This document shows positions 50,738 to 59,051 of a DNA stretch of 64,000 nt, one piece after another. Under the pieces are notes generated by a model. The model saw nothing but the letters and a program-made list of their open reading frames with translations. It was not told the origin of the DNA and ran no database searches. How positions within the stretch are numbered: the stretch's first letter is position 1; each line of letters begins with the position of its first letter. A program made the position numbers and the translations under genes. The stretch is from Halostreptopolyspora alba (lineage in GTDB: Bacteria > Actinomycetota > Actinomycetes > Streptosporangiales > Streptosporangiaceae): positions 20,942 to 84,941 of the forward strand of contig RJMB01000024.1 in assembly GCA_003725585.1 (NCBI GenBank). The letters run 5' to 3'.

Positions 50738-52768
50738 ATGTCCGTGACTCCCGGACGCGTGCTCGCCCGCGTCACCGTGCTCCCCGCCATCGCCGCGGCC
50801 GCGTGGCTGCTGGTGGCCTTCCCGCTACTGGTGGTCGGCCATCTCAGCCCGGTCACCGGCCTGGTGCTCGGGGGGGCCGTCGTGCTGGCCGCCGTCGCCG
50901 TGGTCCCGCGCTGGGTTCCCGACCTCGACGAGGACGGTGTCGGCTGGTGGCCGGTCGTGGCCGTCGGCCTCATCACGGTCGCCTTCGCCGCCGTCCAGGT
51001 CGCCTACCACGCCGAGGCCCTGGTGATCCGGCGGGACCCGGCCTCCTACGCCCAGTTCACCGTGTGGATCGCGGAGCGCGGTTCGCTGCCGATCCCGCAG
51101 CAGCGGGAGCTCATCGCCGGGGACCACCCCGCGCTCGGTTTCGGCAGCCTCGCCTACTACGAGGTCGGCGACGTCATATGGCCGCAGTTCCTGTCCGGAG
51201 CCCCCCTCGTCTACTCCGTGGGGTACTGGGTGGGTGACCTCCCCGGGATGCTCGTCGCCGCCCCACTGGTCGGGGCCCTGGGTGTGCTGAGCTTCGCCGG
51301 GCTGGTGGCCCGGCTCGTCGGATCCCGGTGGGCACCGCTGGCCGCCCTGCTGCTCGCCACGTGCCTGCCGCAGCAGTGGGTGAGCCGCTCCACCTACAGT
51401 GAGCCCCTGGCACAGGTCCTACTGCTGGGCGCGCTCGCGCTGACCTACGACGCGCTGTCGCGCGCGGCCTCCCCGCGCGAACGGTGGGACCGCGGGCGAC
51501 TGCTCGCGGGAGCCGCGGGCGTGGTGTTCGGGCTCGCGCTGGTCGTGCGGGTCGACGTGCTGCGCGACCTGCTGCCGCTCGTCGCGTTCGCCGGGCTGCT
51601 GCTGCTCGCCCGGTGTGGCCGGGCGGTGCCACTGCTGGCCGGTCTCGCGGTCGGCGTCGGCTACGGCGCGGTCGCGTGGTTCGGCCTCTCCCGGCCCTAC
51701 CTCGACCACCTGTCGGACTCGCTGGTCCCGCTGCTGTGGCTGAGCGCCGGCGTCGTGCTGCTCACGGCCGTCGCGACCGTGGTGCTGTGGCGTCGGGGGT
51801 TTCCCGGTACGGGGCCGCCCCGGTGGCTGCCCGCGGCCGGGGCGGGGCTCGTGGTGACCGTCGCCGCCGGGCTCGCCGCCCGGCCGTTGTTCCTCACCCA
51901 ACAGGGCCACGGTGACGAGGCCACCGGCCGCTACGTCGAGCAGGTGCAGTCGGCCGAGGGTCTGCCCATCGCCCCGGAGCGCACCTACGAGGAGATGAGC
52001 CTGCTGTGGGTGGCCTGGTACGTGGGGCCGGTGGTGGTCGTCGTGGCCGCGCTCGCCGCGGCTATCGTGGCCCACCGGCTCCTGCGCGGTTGGGACCCGC
52101 GGTGGGTGCTGCCGGCGACCCTGCTCATGTGGTCGGTGGCGCTGACGCTCGCTCGGCCCGCGATCACCCCCGACCACCCGTGGGCCAGCCGGCGGCTCGT
52201 GGTCCTGGTGCTCCCCGCGTTCATCCTGTTCGCGGTGTGGTTCCTCGCCTGGTTGGCGCCACGGTTGCGGCGTCGCGCGTACCCGCCGGTGGTCCGGGCG
52301 GCCGGGGCCGCCGCCGTGGCGACACTCGCCGCGACGATGCTGGTGCCGACCGCGGTGACGGCGTCGGGGATTATGAGCTACCGCTCGGATATCGGGACGG
52401 TGGGGGCCACGCGTGAGTTGTGCGCGGCGTTACCGGACGACGCGAGCGTGCTCATCGTCGACCCGGCGGTGGCCAGCAACTACATGCAGCTCATCAGGGG
52501 GGTGTGCCAGGTGCCGACCGCCGCGGTCGACCCCTCGGACCGGCTCACGGTGGAGCACGTGGCCGACGAGGTCCGGGATCGGGGTCGTACCCCCGTCCTG
52601 GCGGCGGCGGTGCCTCGCGACCTCTCCCGGCTGGTGTCGATTGAGACACCGGTCGCGCACCCGTTCCGGGTGCGTGCCGACCAGGACCCCAGTACCCTCA
52701 TGGAGCCCCCGCGCGGCGCGTGGCCGTTCGCCGGGGACGTGTGGATCGCCGTGCCGCGCCGCTCGTGA
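50738..52768 (+). CDS. Polytopic membrane protein, GT-C glycosyltransferase-like
   Basis: 676 residues with about 12 membrane helices. The first large outer loop after two or three helices contains 'VIRRDPASYAQFTVWIAERG', where GT-C enzymes have the acidic catalytic motif; 'STYSEPLAQVLLLGALAL' and a soluble C-terminal part follow ('LCAALPDDASVLIVDPAVAS', 'RGVCQVPTAAV'). Such proteins use polyprenyl-phosphate sugars on the outer face of the membrane. The polyprenyl-phosphate glycosyltransferase that could supply the donor is the next gene. The specific family is not recognised. Confidence 0.72.
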   Translation: MSVTPGRVLARVTVLPAIAAAAWLLVAFPLLVVGHLSPVTGLVLGGAVVLAAVAVVPRWVPDLDEDGVGWWPVVAVGLITVAFAAVQVAYHAEALVIRRDPASYAQFTVWIAERGSLPIPQQRELIAGDHPALGFGSLAYYEVGDVIWPQFLSGAPLVYSVGYWVGDLPGMLVAAPLVGALGVLSFAGLVARLVGSRWAPLAALLLATCLPQQWVSRSTYSEPLAQVLLLGALALTYDALSRAASPRERWDRGRLLAGAAGVVFGLALVVRVDVLRDLLPLVAFAGLLLLARCGRAVPLLAGLAVGVGYGAVAWFGLSRPYLDHLSDSLVPLLWLSAGVVLLTAVATVVLWRRGFPGTGPPRWLPAAGAGLVVTVAAGLAARPLFLTQQGHGDEATGRYVEQVQSAEGLPIAPERTYEEMSLLWVAWYVGPVVVVVAALAAAIVAHRLLRGWDPRWVLPATLLMWSVALTLARPAITPDHPWASRRLVVLVLPAFILFAVWFLAWLAPRLRRRAYPPVVRAAGAAAVATLAATMLVPTAVTASGIMSYRSDIGTVGATRELCAALPDDASVLIVDPAVASNYMQLIRGVCQVPTAAVDPSDRLTVEHVADEVRDRGRTPVLAAAVPRDLSRLVSIETPVAHPFRVRADQDPSTLMEPPRGAWPFAGDVWIAVPRRS

Positions 52769-52831
52769 GTACGGCCCGCCCGAGGGAAGCCGCCCTTGGC
52801 GGCGGTGTCGAGTGTGAGGGGCGTGAACGAG

Positions 52832-53755
52832 ATGTCCGAAGGGGCGGGAGGCGATGGGTTCGGACGACCGGTCACCGTCACGGTCGTGCTGCCCTGTCAC
52901 AACGAGCGGGAGCACGTCGTCGACGAGGTCGAGCGCATCTGCGCGACGATGGACGCCTCGGGCTACGACTACGAGCTGCTCGCCATCGACGACGCCTCCA
53001 CCGACGACACGTTGGCGCGGTTGCGCGAGGTCGAACCGCGCCACGAGCGTCTGCGTGTCGTCGCGTTCGGTCACAACGGTGGGGTGGGGACGGTACGACG
53101 AATCGGCACCCAGCGGGCGCGCGGCGAGATCGTCGTGTGGACCGACGCCGACATGAGCTACCCCAACGAGCGCATCCCGGAGTTCGTCGCGATGCTGGCC
53201 GAGGACCCCGGAACCGACCAGGTCGTCGCCGCGCGCAGGCAGGAGATGGGGCGACACCGACTGTTGCGGGTGCCCACCAAATGGCTGATCCGGAAGATCG
53301 CTGAGCGGCTGACCAATACTCAGATCCCGGATCTCAACTCGGGGCTGCGCGCGTTCCGGCGTGAGGTGGCGCGCCCCTACCTCCGGCTGCTGCCTCCCGG
53401 ATTCTCCTGCGTGACCACCCTGACCCTGGCGTTCCTGTCCAACCAGCGCCCGGTGCGCTACGTGCCCGTGGACTACGCCAAGCGCTCCGGAAACTCCAAG
53501 TTCCACCTCATCCGCGACGCCTACCGGTACATTCTGCAAGTGCTGCGGATGGTCATGTACTTCAACCCGCTCAAGGTGCTGATGCCGCTCGCCCTGTGGC
53601 TGCTTGGCGTCGGAGTTGCCAAGTTCGGCTACGACATGGTCCGGGAGCCCCTCTACATCCCGAACAACACGGTCATGCTGCTCATGACCGGGCTGATCAT
53701 CGCGTCCCTGGCGCTGCTGGCCGACCTCATCGTCCGGTCGCGGGACGGGACGTGA
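52832..53755 (+). CDS. Polyprenyl-phosphate glycosyltransferase (DPM1/GtrB-like, GT2)
   Basis: 307 residues from ATG 52832 (GTG 52823 is possible). GT-A domain with 'VTVVLPCHNEREHVVDEVERI', 'YELLAIDDASTDDTLARL', 'GGVGTVRRIGTQRARGEIVVWTDADMSYP' (DAD metal site) and 'PDLNSGLRAFRREVARPY', then two C-terminal membrane helices. This is the GtrB/dolichol-phosphate-mannose synthase type that makes polyprenyl-phosphate sugars. It probably feeds the GT-C-like enzyme directly upstream, and GtrA-type flipping (cf. 18851-19339) would complete the set. Confidence 0.88.
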   Translation: MSEGAGGDGFGRPVTVTVVLPCHNEREHVVDEVERICATMDASGYDYELLAIDDASTDDTLARLREVEPRHERLRVVAFGHNGGVGTVRRIGTQRARGEIVVWTDADMSYPNERIPEFVAMLAEDPGTDQVVAARRQEMGRHRLLRVPTKWLIRKIAERLTNTQIPDLNSGLRAFRREVARPYLRLLPPGFSCVTTLTLAFLSNQRPVRYVPVDYAKRSGNSKFHLIRDAYRYILQVLRMVMYFNPLKVLMPLALWLLGVGVAKFGYDMVREPLYIPNNTVMLLMTGLIIASLALLADLIVRSRDGT

Positions 53756-53789
53756 CACGAGGGGACAACGCTCAGGAGGACGGCCAACC

Positions 53790-54947
53790 ATGCGGATCTC
53801 GCTCGTCGGTCCGGCCCACCCCTACAAGGGGGGAGGGGTGCACCACACCACCGAACTGGCGCGCCGGCTCGCGGCCAACGGGCACGACGTGGTCGTGGAG
53901 TCCTGGCGGGCGCAGTACCCCGCGCTGCTTTACCCCGGAGAGCGCCAGACCGTGACCGCCGGAACCGCCGATGGGCCCACCTTCGCGCCAACCCGCCGCC
54001 AGCTCGCCTGGTACCAGCCCGCCGGCTGGTGGCGAGTCGGGCGCCGGGTGGGACGGGACAGCGATCTCGTCGTGCTCGCCGTCTTCACCTCCCTCCAGGT
54101 GCCGCCGTACCTGGGAATCCTCGGAGGCGTCGGCCATCGCGCGCGCACAGTGGCGCTGTGCCACAACGTGCTACCGCACGAGCGTGGACCGGTCGACATC
54201 GCCCTGATGCGTACGCTGCTGCGCCGGGTCCACACCGTGCTGACGCACTCGCCGGAGCAACAGCGCCTGGCCAACGGCCTGCTCGACGGTGCGACGACGG
54301 AGTCCCGCATGGCCGAGCTGCCGCCGCACCTGCCCGAGACCCTCGCTCCGGCCACCACGGACGGGACCGCCAACCCCGGCAACGGCGCGGGCGCCGCCAC
54401 GGACACGTGCACGGTCCACGAGCACCTGCTGTTCTTCGGGATCGTACGCCCCTACAAGGGCGTCGACGTGCTGCTGCGCGCGTTCGCCGACGGCGCGCCG
54501 CCCAACGTGACCCTCACCGTCGCCGGCGAGTTCTGGTCCCAGGCCACCGAGCTCAGGGCGCTGGCCACCGAGTTGGGCATCGCCGACCGGGTGTTCTTCC
54601 GCGAGGGCTACGTCCCCACCGATGAGCTGGGCGCGTTGTTCGCGCGCGCGGACGCCCTGGTGCTGCCGTACCGGACGGCGACCGCGACGCAGAACGTCTG
54701 GCTGGCCCACGAGCACGGGGTCCCGGTGATCGCCACGCGCGCCGGAACCCTGCCCGGCCACGTCACCGAAGGGGTCGACGGCCTGCTGTGCGACCCCGAC
54801 GACCCCGCTAGCCTCGCCCGCGCGATCGCGGAGTTCTACTCCCCCGGCGAGCCGCTGCGGTTGCGTGCGGGGGTGCGACCCGTCGACCCCGAACCCTACT
54901 GGGCGACCTACATAGAGACGCTCACCGGCCGGGCCACCCCCCGGTGA
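53790..54947 (+). CDS. Family 4 glycosyltransferase
   Basis: 385 residues. GT-B enzyme: 'ISLVGPAHPYKGGGVHHTTELARRLAANGHDVVVESW', 'ALCHNVLPHERGP', then 'LLFFGIVRPYKGVDVLLRAFADG', 'DRVFFREGYVPTDELGALFARADALVLPY' and 'HEHGVPVIATRAGTLPGHVTEGVDGLLCDP', the donor-binding half. It lies 34 bp after the polyprenyl-phosphate glycosyltransferase in the same direction, so it is probably in the same operon. The sugar specificity is unknown. Confidence 0.9.
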   Translation: MRISLVGPAHPYKGGGVHHTTELARRLAANGHDVVVESWRAQYPALLYPGERQTVTAGTADGPTFAPTRRQLAWYQPAGWWRVGRRVGRDSDLVVLAVFTSLQVPPYLGILGGVGHRARTVALCHNVLPHERGPVDIALMRTLLRRVHTVLTHSPEQQRLANGLLDGATTESRMAELPPHLPETLAPATTDGTANPGNGAGAATDTCTVHEHLLFFGIVRPYKGVDVLLRAFADGAPPNVTLTVAGEFWSQATELRALATELGIADRVFFREGYVPTDELGALFARADALVLPYRTATATQNVWLAHEHGVPVIATRAGTLPGHVTEGVDGLLCDPDDPASLARAIAEFYSPGEPLRLRAGVRPVDPEPYWATYIETLTGRATPR

Positions 54948-54985
54948 CGGGGAGCGGAGCCCGACCAGAACCGGTGGCCCGGGGC

Positions 54986-55957
54986 TCAGCCGCCACGCGC
55001 GCCGGCGTCCCACCCCGTGGAGCCGTCCCGGGCGGCCGGGCCGGGGCCGGTGAGGAGCGTGGCCGCGCCCGCCCACACCACGTCGGCGAACGTCATCACC
55101 AGCCGGGACAGCGCCGCGACCACCAGGGCCGAACCGGGGTCGAGCACCGGGGCCAGCCCCACCACCAGGACCGCCTCACGCACTCCCACACCGGCGGGGG
55201 CGATGACGAACAGCACCCCCAGCGTCCACGCGAGGGCGTAGGCGCCCGCCGCCACCGGCAGGGAGCGGAGGGTGTCGCCTCCCACCCCCACCACGAGCGC
55301 CCAGACGTGCGTGGCGAGGGGCAGCCACGCCACAAGGGTCCAGCCCGTCGCGGCCACCATCCCCGTGGCGCTGACCCGCTCCAGCTCCTCCGCCGGGATC
55401 TCCCCGGAGCGCCGGACGAGACGCAGCGCCGTTCGCACCGCCCAGGCCACCACGCGCGGGCTCACCGCGACCAGCAACACCGGGACCAGTGCCAGCACCC
55501 ACCACCAGCGGCGCGCCGCCTCCTCGGAGACCAGGGGAAGTGTGGCCGCGGCCACGGCCAGGTTCACGGTGAGGGTGACCACCACGGCGAGCACGGTCGC
55601 GGTGATCCCGCGCTGCCGGGCCACATCGCGATCCCTGGCGAGTTCCACCTGGGCGACGAAGGCCCACACCGACCCGGGAAGGTACTTTCCCAGCTGGCCC
55701 ACGAACACGACGCGCGCCGCGACGCGTACGGACAGCCGAGAGCCGAGGTCGGCCAGGATCGCCCGCCAGGCCAGCATCTGGGCGCCGAGACCGGCCACGG
55801 CCGCCACGACCGAGCCGCCGACCAGCCACGGCGACAGTGCCCGGAGCGCGCCGCTGGCCTCCTCCCAGCGGCTGTACAGGGCATATCCCACGCAGGCGAC
55901 GACGGCCACCACGATCGTCAGGCGCACCCAGCGGTTGGCGCGCAGTCGACCAAGCAC
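54986..55957 (-). CDS. Lysylphosphatidylglycerol synthase TM-like / AglD-type membrane protein
   Basis: 323 residues from GTG 55957; a TACGCT box (55964-55969) ends 6 nt before it. Eight membrane helices are predicted. 'FVGQLGKYLPGSVWAFVAQVELARDRDV' is the hallmark of the UPF0104/LPG-synthase flippase domain. The soluble aminoacyltransferase domain of MprF is absent. Stand-alone members occur with glycosyltransferase genes and are thought to help move lipid-linked sugars (AglD in archaea). A function in glycolipid flipping or transfer in this cluster is likely but unproven. Confidence 0.83.
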   Translation of the reverse strand: MLGRLRANRWVRLTIVVAVVACVGYALYSRWEEASGALRALSPWLVGGSVVAAVAGLGAQMLAWRAILADLGSRLSVRVAARVVFVGQLGKYLPGSVWAFVAQVELARDRDVARQRGITATVLAVVVTLTVNLAVAAATLPLVSEEAARRWWWVLALVPVLLVAVSPRVVAWAVRTALRLVRRSGEIPAEELERVSATGMVAATGWTLVAWLPLATHVWALVVGVGGDTLRSLPVAAGAYALAWTLGVLFVIAPAGVGVREAVLVVGLAPVLDPGSALVVAALSRLVMTFADVVWAGAATLLTGPGPAARDGSTGWDAGARGG

Positions 55958-55963
55958 GTCGCC

Positions 55964-55969
55964 AGCGTA
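55964..55969 (-). promoter_or_regulatory. -10 box (TACGCT) for the AglD-type gene
   Basis: TANNNT hexamer 6 nt before the GTG at 55957 on the minus strand; no Shine-Dalgarno sequence. Confidence 0.4.
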
Positions 55970-55982
55970 GCCCGCCCGGACT

Positions 55983-56906
55983 TCACAGAGCGTCCAGAAA
56001 GTCCTCGACCAGGTGCGCGACCGTCTCCGGGTGCGACAGGTGCATGAGGTACGGGGCGTCGACCCCGCGCACCGTGCTCAGCCTCGCGCTGGTGGCCAGC
56101 TCGTTCTCCGCCTGGGCGGCCAACACGTCGCCGAAGCGCCGCGGTGCTCCGGCGCACGCGCGCACCGGAGCGATCGACACCAGGGAGAGCGCGGGCACAC
56201 GCAGCTCTCGGTGGATGCGGTCGGTGTCGAACTCGTCGAGCGAGCCGTACAGGGCGCGCACGGCCCTCGGGCCGGGGCGCGGGGAGACGACGTCGCCCGC
56301 GACCTCGACGGAGCGGCGTGCCGAGCTGGTCAGCACCTCGCCTGGCAGACCCCCAGGGCCGGACCGCAGGCCGGTCACGAACCGCTCGAACGCGTCGCGG
56401 GGCATCGGAGCGAGCGTCTGCGACATATGTTCCGTGACGAACCGCCGAACGGCGGTGACGTGGTTTCGCGCCTCCCCCGGCGACATGTCGAGCCGGTCGG
56501 CCACGGTCGTGACCCGTGGCCAACCGAACCCGTTGATGCCGACGACCGCGGTGACGTCCGCGCGCCGGGTGCCGAAGGTGGCCGCGGCCATCGCCCCGAC
56601 GCCGTGGCCGACGACGACCGGACGGCGCAACCCGAAGTGGCCGACCACGCGGATCAGGTCGTCCACGTGGCCGTCGAACGACCACGTGCCCTCCGCCGAG
56701 CGTCCGTGACCGCGCATGTCCACCGCGTACACCGGCCGGTGGCACCGCAGCGCCCGGGTTAGGGGCTCCCACTCCTCCAGGGTTCCCCCGAACCCGTGCA
56801 GCAGGACGAGCGGGGTCCCCGAACCCCCGCGCACGCGGACGCTGAGCGCCGGTGTCCCGGCCACCCTGGTCTCGCGTAGCTCCCGGTCGCCCGGTGTCGT
56901 CACCAC
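55983..56906 (-). CDS. Alpha/beta-hydrolase fold protein with nucleophile replaced by Gly
   Basis: 307 residues, GTG start with AAGGGGA upstream. The fold is clear: 'PLVLLHGFGGTLEEWEPL' (oxyanion loop), 'VYAVDMRGHGRS', and a conserved His near the end (H292 in LSHPETVAHLVEDFL). At the nucleophile elbow, however, where GxSxG is expected, the sequence is V-V-V-G-H-G-V-G-A (G102 instead of Ser; codon GGC at 56601-56603). Unless this is a sequencing error, the protein cannot act as a normal serine hydrolase. It may be a pseudo-enzyme or have a different chemistry. Confidence 0.82.
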   Translation of the reverse strand: MVTTPGDRELRETRVAGTPALSVRVRGGSGTPLVLLHGFGGTLEEWEPLTRALRCHRPVYAVDMRGHGRSAEGTWSFDGHVDDLIRVVGHFGLRRPVVVGHGVGAMAAATFGTRRADVTAVVGINGFGWPRVTTVADRLDMSPGEARNHVTAVRRFVTEHMSQTLAPMPRDAFERFVTGLRSGPGGLPGEVLTSSARRSVEVAGDVVSPRPGPRAVRALYGSLDEFDTDRIHRELRVPALSLVSIAPVRACAGAPRRFGDVLAAQAENELATSARLSTVRGVDAPYLMHLSHPETVAHLVEDFLDAL

Positions 56907-57088
56907 CGCCCATCCCCTTTCCGTGTCCCGGCCACGTCAGCGGCCGCCCCCGAACCTCGGACCGTGCCGTGGAGAGTAACGAGCGCCCCTGCTCGGACGC
57001 TGACATCTCGCTGACGTCCGGAGCGCGCCGTGGCCACGTCCCCCGCCCCGCGGCGATCCCGGACGACCGGCGGGAAGGCGGGTTCCTC

Positions 57089-57094
57089 TAGGGT
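57089..57094 (+). promoter_or_regulatory. -10 box (TAGGGT) for the methyltransferase
   Basis: TAGGGT followed by 6 nt and GTG 57101; no Shine-Dalgarno sequence. Used to choose the start of the methyltransferase. Confidence 0.4.
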
Positions 57095-57100
57095 GTGGCC

Positions 57101-57823
57101 GTGGGAATCCCCGACACCATCGCCTTCGCCGGGCACCAGGTGCACGTGTGCCGGTTCCGTGAGGCCGGCACCCTGCTGCGCTGGCTCGGCCGCGACCTGC
57201 GTGGCCAGGTCGTGCTCGACGTGGCCGGGGGTGATGGTTACTGGGTGGGCCGCGCTCGGCGCCGGGGCGCGTACGCGCTCTCGGTCGACCTGGCGCGTGG
57301 CAAGCTGCGGCGCGGCTCCCGGCTGCGGTGCCCGCCCGCTCTCGTCGCGGGCGACGCGCTGCGTCTCCCCCTGGGGGACTCCACGGTGGACAAGGTGGTC
57401 TCCATCTGCGCCATCGAGCACTTCGACGACGGGCCCGCCGCGCTGCGTGAGATGGCGCGTGTCCTGCGGCCCGGCGGGGAACTGGTGATGTCGGCCGACT
57501 GCCTGTCACGACGCGACTCCTGGCCGACGTTGTTCGCGCACCACCGGCGCCGCTACGACGTGCGCCGTACCTACGACCACGACAGCCTCGGTGCGTTCCT
57601 CGCCGACCGCGGCATGGAGGTGGTGGAACTCACACACCAGTTCCGCGCCCGGTGGGCCGAGTGGCTCTATCTCGCCGTCTCGGCCTACGGCGGACGGATC
57701 GGGTTCAACGCCGCGGCGCCCCTCGTCCCGCTCGTCTGGCTCAGCGACAGGCGCCAGCCCGACGAGCGGGGAAGCATCGTCCTGGTGCGCGCTCGGAAAC
57801 GGTCCGGCCCGGGTGGCGCGTAG
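57101..57823 (+). CDS. SAM-dependent class I methyltransferase
   Basis: 240 residues from GTG 57101 (GTG 57095 is also in frame). The SAM-binding motif is 'VVLDVAGGDGYWVGRARRRG', followed by 'ALSVDLARG', 'LVAGDALRLPLGDSTVDKVVSICAIEHFDD' and 'EMARVLRPGGELVMS', the pattern of UbiE/Methyltransf_11 small-molecule methyltransferases. The C-terminal hydrophobic segment ('WLYLAVSAYGGRIGF') may contact a membrane. The substrate is not predictable; in this cluster an O-methylated sugar or lipid is possible. Confidence 0.87.
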   Translation: MGIPDTIAFAGHQVHVCRFREAGTLLRWLGRDLRGQVVLDVAGGDGYWVGRARRRGAYALSVDLARGKLRRGSRLRCPPALVAGDALRLPLGDSTVDKVVSICAIEHFDDGPAALREMARVLRPGGELVMSADCLSRRDSWPTLFAHHRRRYDVRRTYDHDSLGAFLADRGMEVVELTHQFRARWAEWLYLAVSAYGGRIGFNAAAPLVPLVWLSDRRQPDERGSIVLVRARKRSGPGGA

Positions 57824-58241
57824 CCGTTCCGGGGTTTGGTCCAAGCCACCGCCATGAGGGGTCCGTGGCCGAGCGGACGCTCGCGGGGTCGAATACGAGC
57901 GTTCCCGAGCGTGCCGTGCGGGCACACGGCACCGGGGAGAGTATGGTCCCCGGGAGTCCCGCGTTGCGCCACACACCGGCGGCACACCGACCGGAGATCC
58001 GCCGGGAATCCGTTGAACAGCGGATTCGTCCGAACTCACCGGCCGTGGAAGGGACGACACCACCGGTTGTTCGGCGATTACTGGGTCTTTAGATCCGTCG
58101 TTGTACCGTTCGGGAGCGTGAGGCAGTGGTCCGGTCGTTATGGGGGGACGACCGGACGGTGAGTCGTGGGACCGCCGCGTGACGCCACCACGGCGGGACG
58201 CCGCGCCGTATTCGAGGCTTGGGGGGCCAGTGCAGGCAGAG
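57824..58241. other. Intergenic region with hairpin, upstream of the 58242 gene
   Basis: About 420 bp, no supported gene. Its right half includes an AT-richer patch (58060-58115) and the 10-bp perfect inverted repeat at 58129-58157. Confidence 0.4.
58129..58157. promoter_or_regulatory. Perfect 10-bp inverted repeat upstream of a glycosyltransferase operon
   Basis: GTCCGGTCGT (58129-58138) and ACGACCGGAC (58148-58157), separated by the 9-nt loop TATGGGGGG, about 85 bp before the start at 58242. It could be an operator or an mRNA leader hairpin. Confidence 0.4.
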
Positions 58242-59051
58242 ATGAGTCGGATCGACAACAGGGACGTTCTCGAGCTTCGCTTCCGGGACGTCGTCAGCGG
58301 GGTGACCGGTGGTGAGCGCGCGACTCTGGCGTTGCGCCACCGCGAGGACGCCGCGAAAACCGTGCGCATCACCAACGTGCGGAGTGAAGGCGGTGAGGTC
58401 CGCGCCGACCTGGGCGACCTGCCGTTGGACGACGGCACGTGGGACGTGTTGTGGATCGACCACGACGGCCGGCACAACCCCGTCGCCACCAAGGATCCCG
58501 GGTTCAGCCTGGCCGAGCGCCAAGCCTACCTGGCCGAGCCGCGCCGCCGTGAGCTGCGGGTGATCCGCGACCCGCAGGGCCGGCTGCGGCTGCGGTCGAC
58601 CTCGGTCACCCCCTACGCCGAGGTCTCCTGGGTGGAGGTGGGCTCCGAGACCGTCACCGTCTCCGGGGTGCTGGCCTACGCCCCGCGCGGTGAGGGGCGC
58701 GCCACGGCCCAGATCGTCGCTGACCAGCGGGAGCTCTCGGGCGCGGTGGTGGCCGAGGCCGACCTTGTCGACGGGAGGTTCACCTGCGACATACCGTTGC
58801 GACCCATCGTCACCCAGCACGATCCCGACCGGGCGCACAACGAGTGGGACCTGTGGTTGCGGACCCCCTCACATGAGGAGGGGCTACGGTTGGGCGCACA
58901 CGTCGACGACATCGTGGGAAAGAAGAAGAAGGTCGTCTTCCCCGGCGTGCTGCTGCGAGGCGTCGCCGACAGCATCCGGATCCGCCCCTACTACACGGTC
59001 GACGACGAACTCTCCTTGCTGGCAACCATAGGGAGGGAAGGGCGCCGGTGA
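58242..59051 (+). CDS. Hypothetical beta-rich protein paired with a glycosyltransferase
   Basis: 269 residues from ATG 58242; GTG 58230 with a G-run upstream is an alternative. No signal peptide, membrane segment or catalytic motif. The sequence looks like repeated beta-strand domains ('RATLALRHREDAAKTVRITNV', 'ETVTVSGVLAYAPRGEGRATA', 'RIRPYYTVDDELSLL'). Its stop overlaps the start of the glycosyltransferase by 4 bp (GTGA), so the two are made together. From memory, comparable beta domains precede teichoic-acid glycosyl- or glycerophosphotransferases in actinomycetes; this may be the accessory domain as a separate subunit. Confidence 0.65.
   Translation: MSRIDNRDVLELRFRDVVSGVTGGERATLALRHREDAAKTVRITNVRSEGGEVRADLGDLPLDDGTWDVLWIDHDGRHNPVATKDPGFSLAERQAYLAEPRRRELRVIRDPQGRLRLRSTSVTPYAEVSWVEVGSETVTVSGVLAYAPRGEGRATAQIVADQRELSGAVVAEADLVDGRFTCDIPLRPIVTQHDPDRAHNEWDLWLRTPSHEEGLRLGAHVDDIVGKKKKVVFPGVLLRGVADSIRIRPYYTVDDELSLLATIGREGRR

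Noticed and set aside
57824..58241. Small coding frame in the gap before 58242
   Set aside because: Short frames there lack a Shine-Dalgarno or TANNNT box and recognisable sequence; the hairpin at 58129-58157 interrupts the best one.
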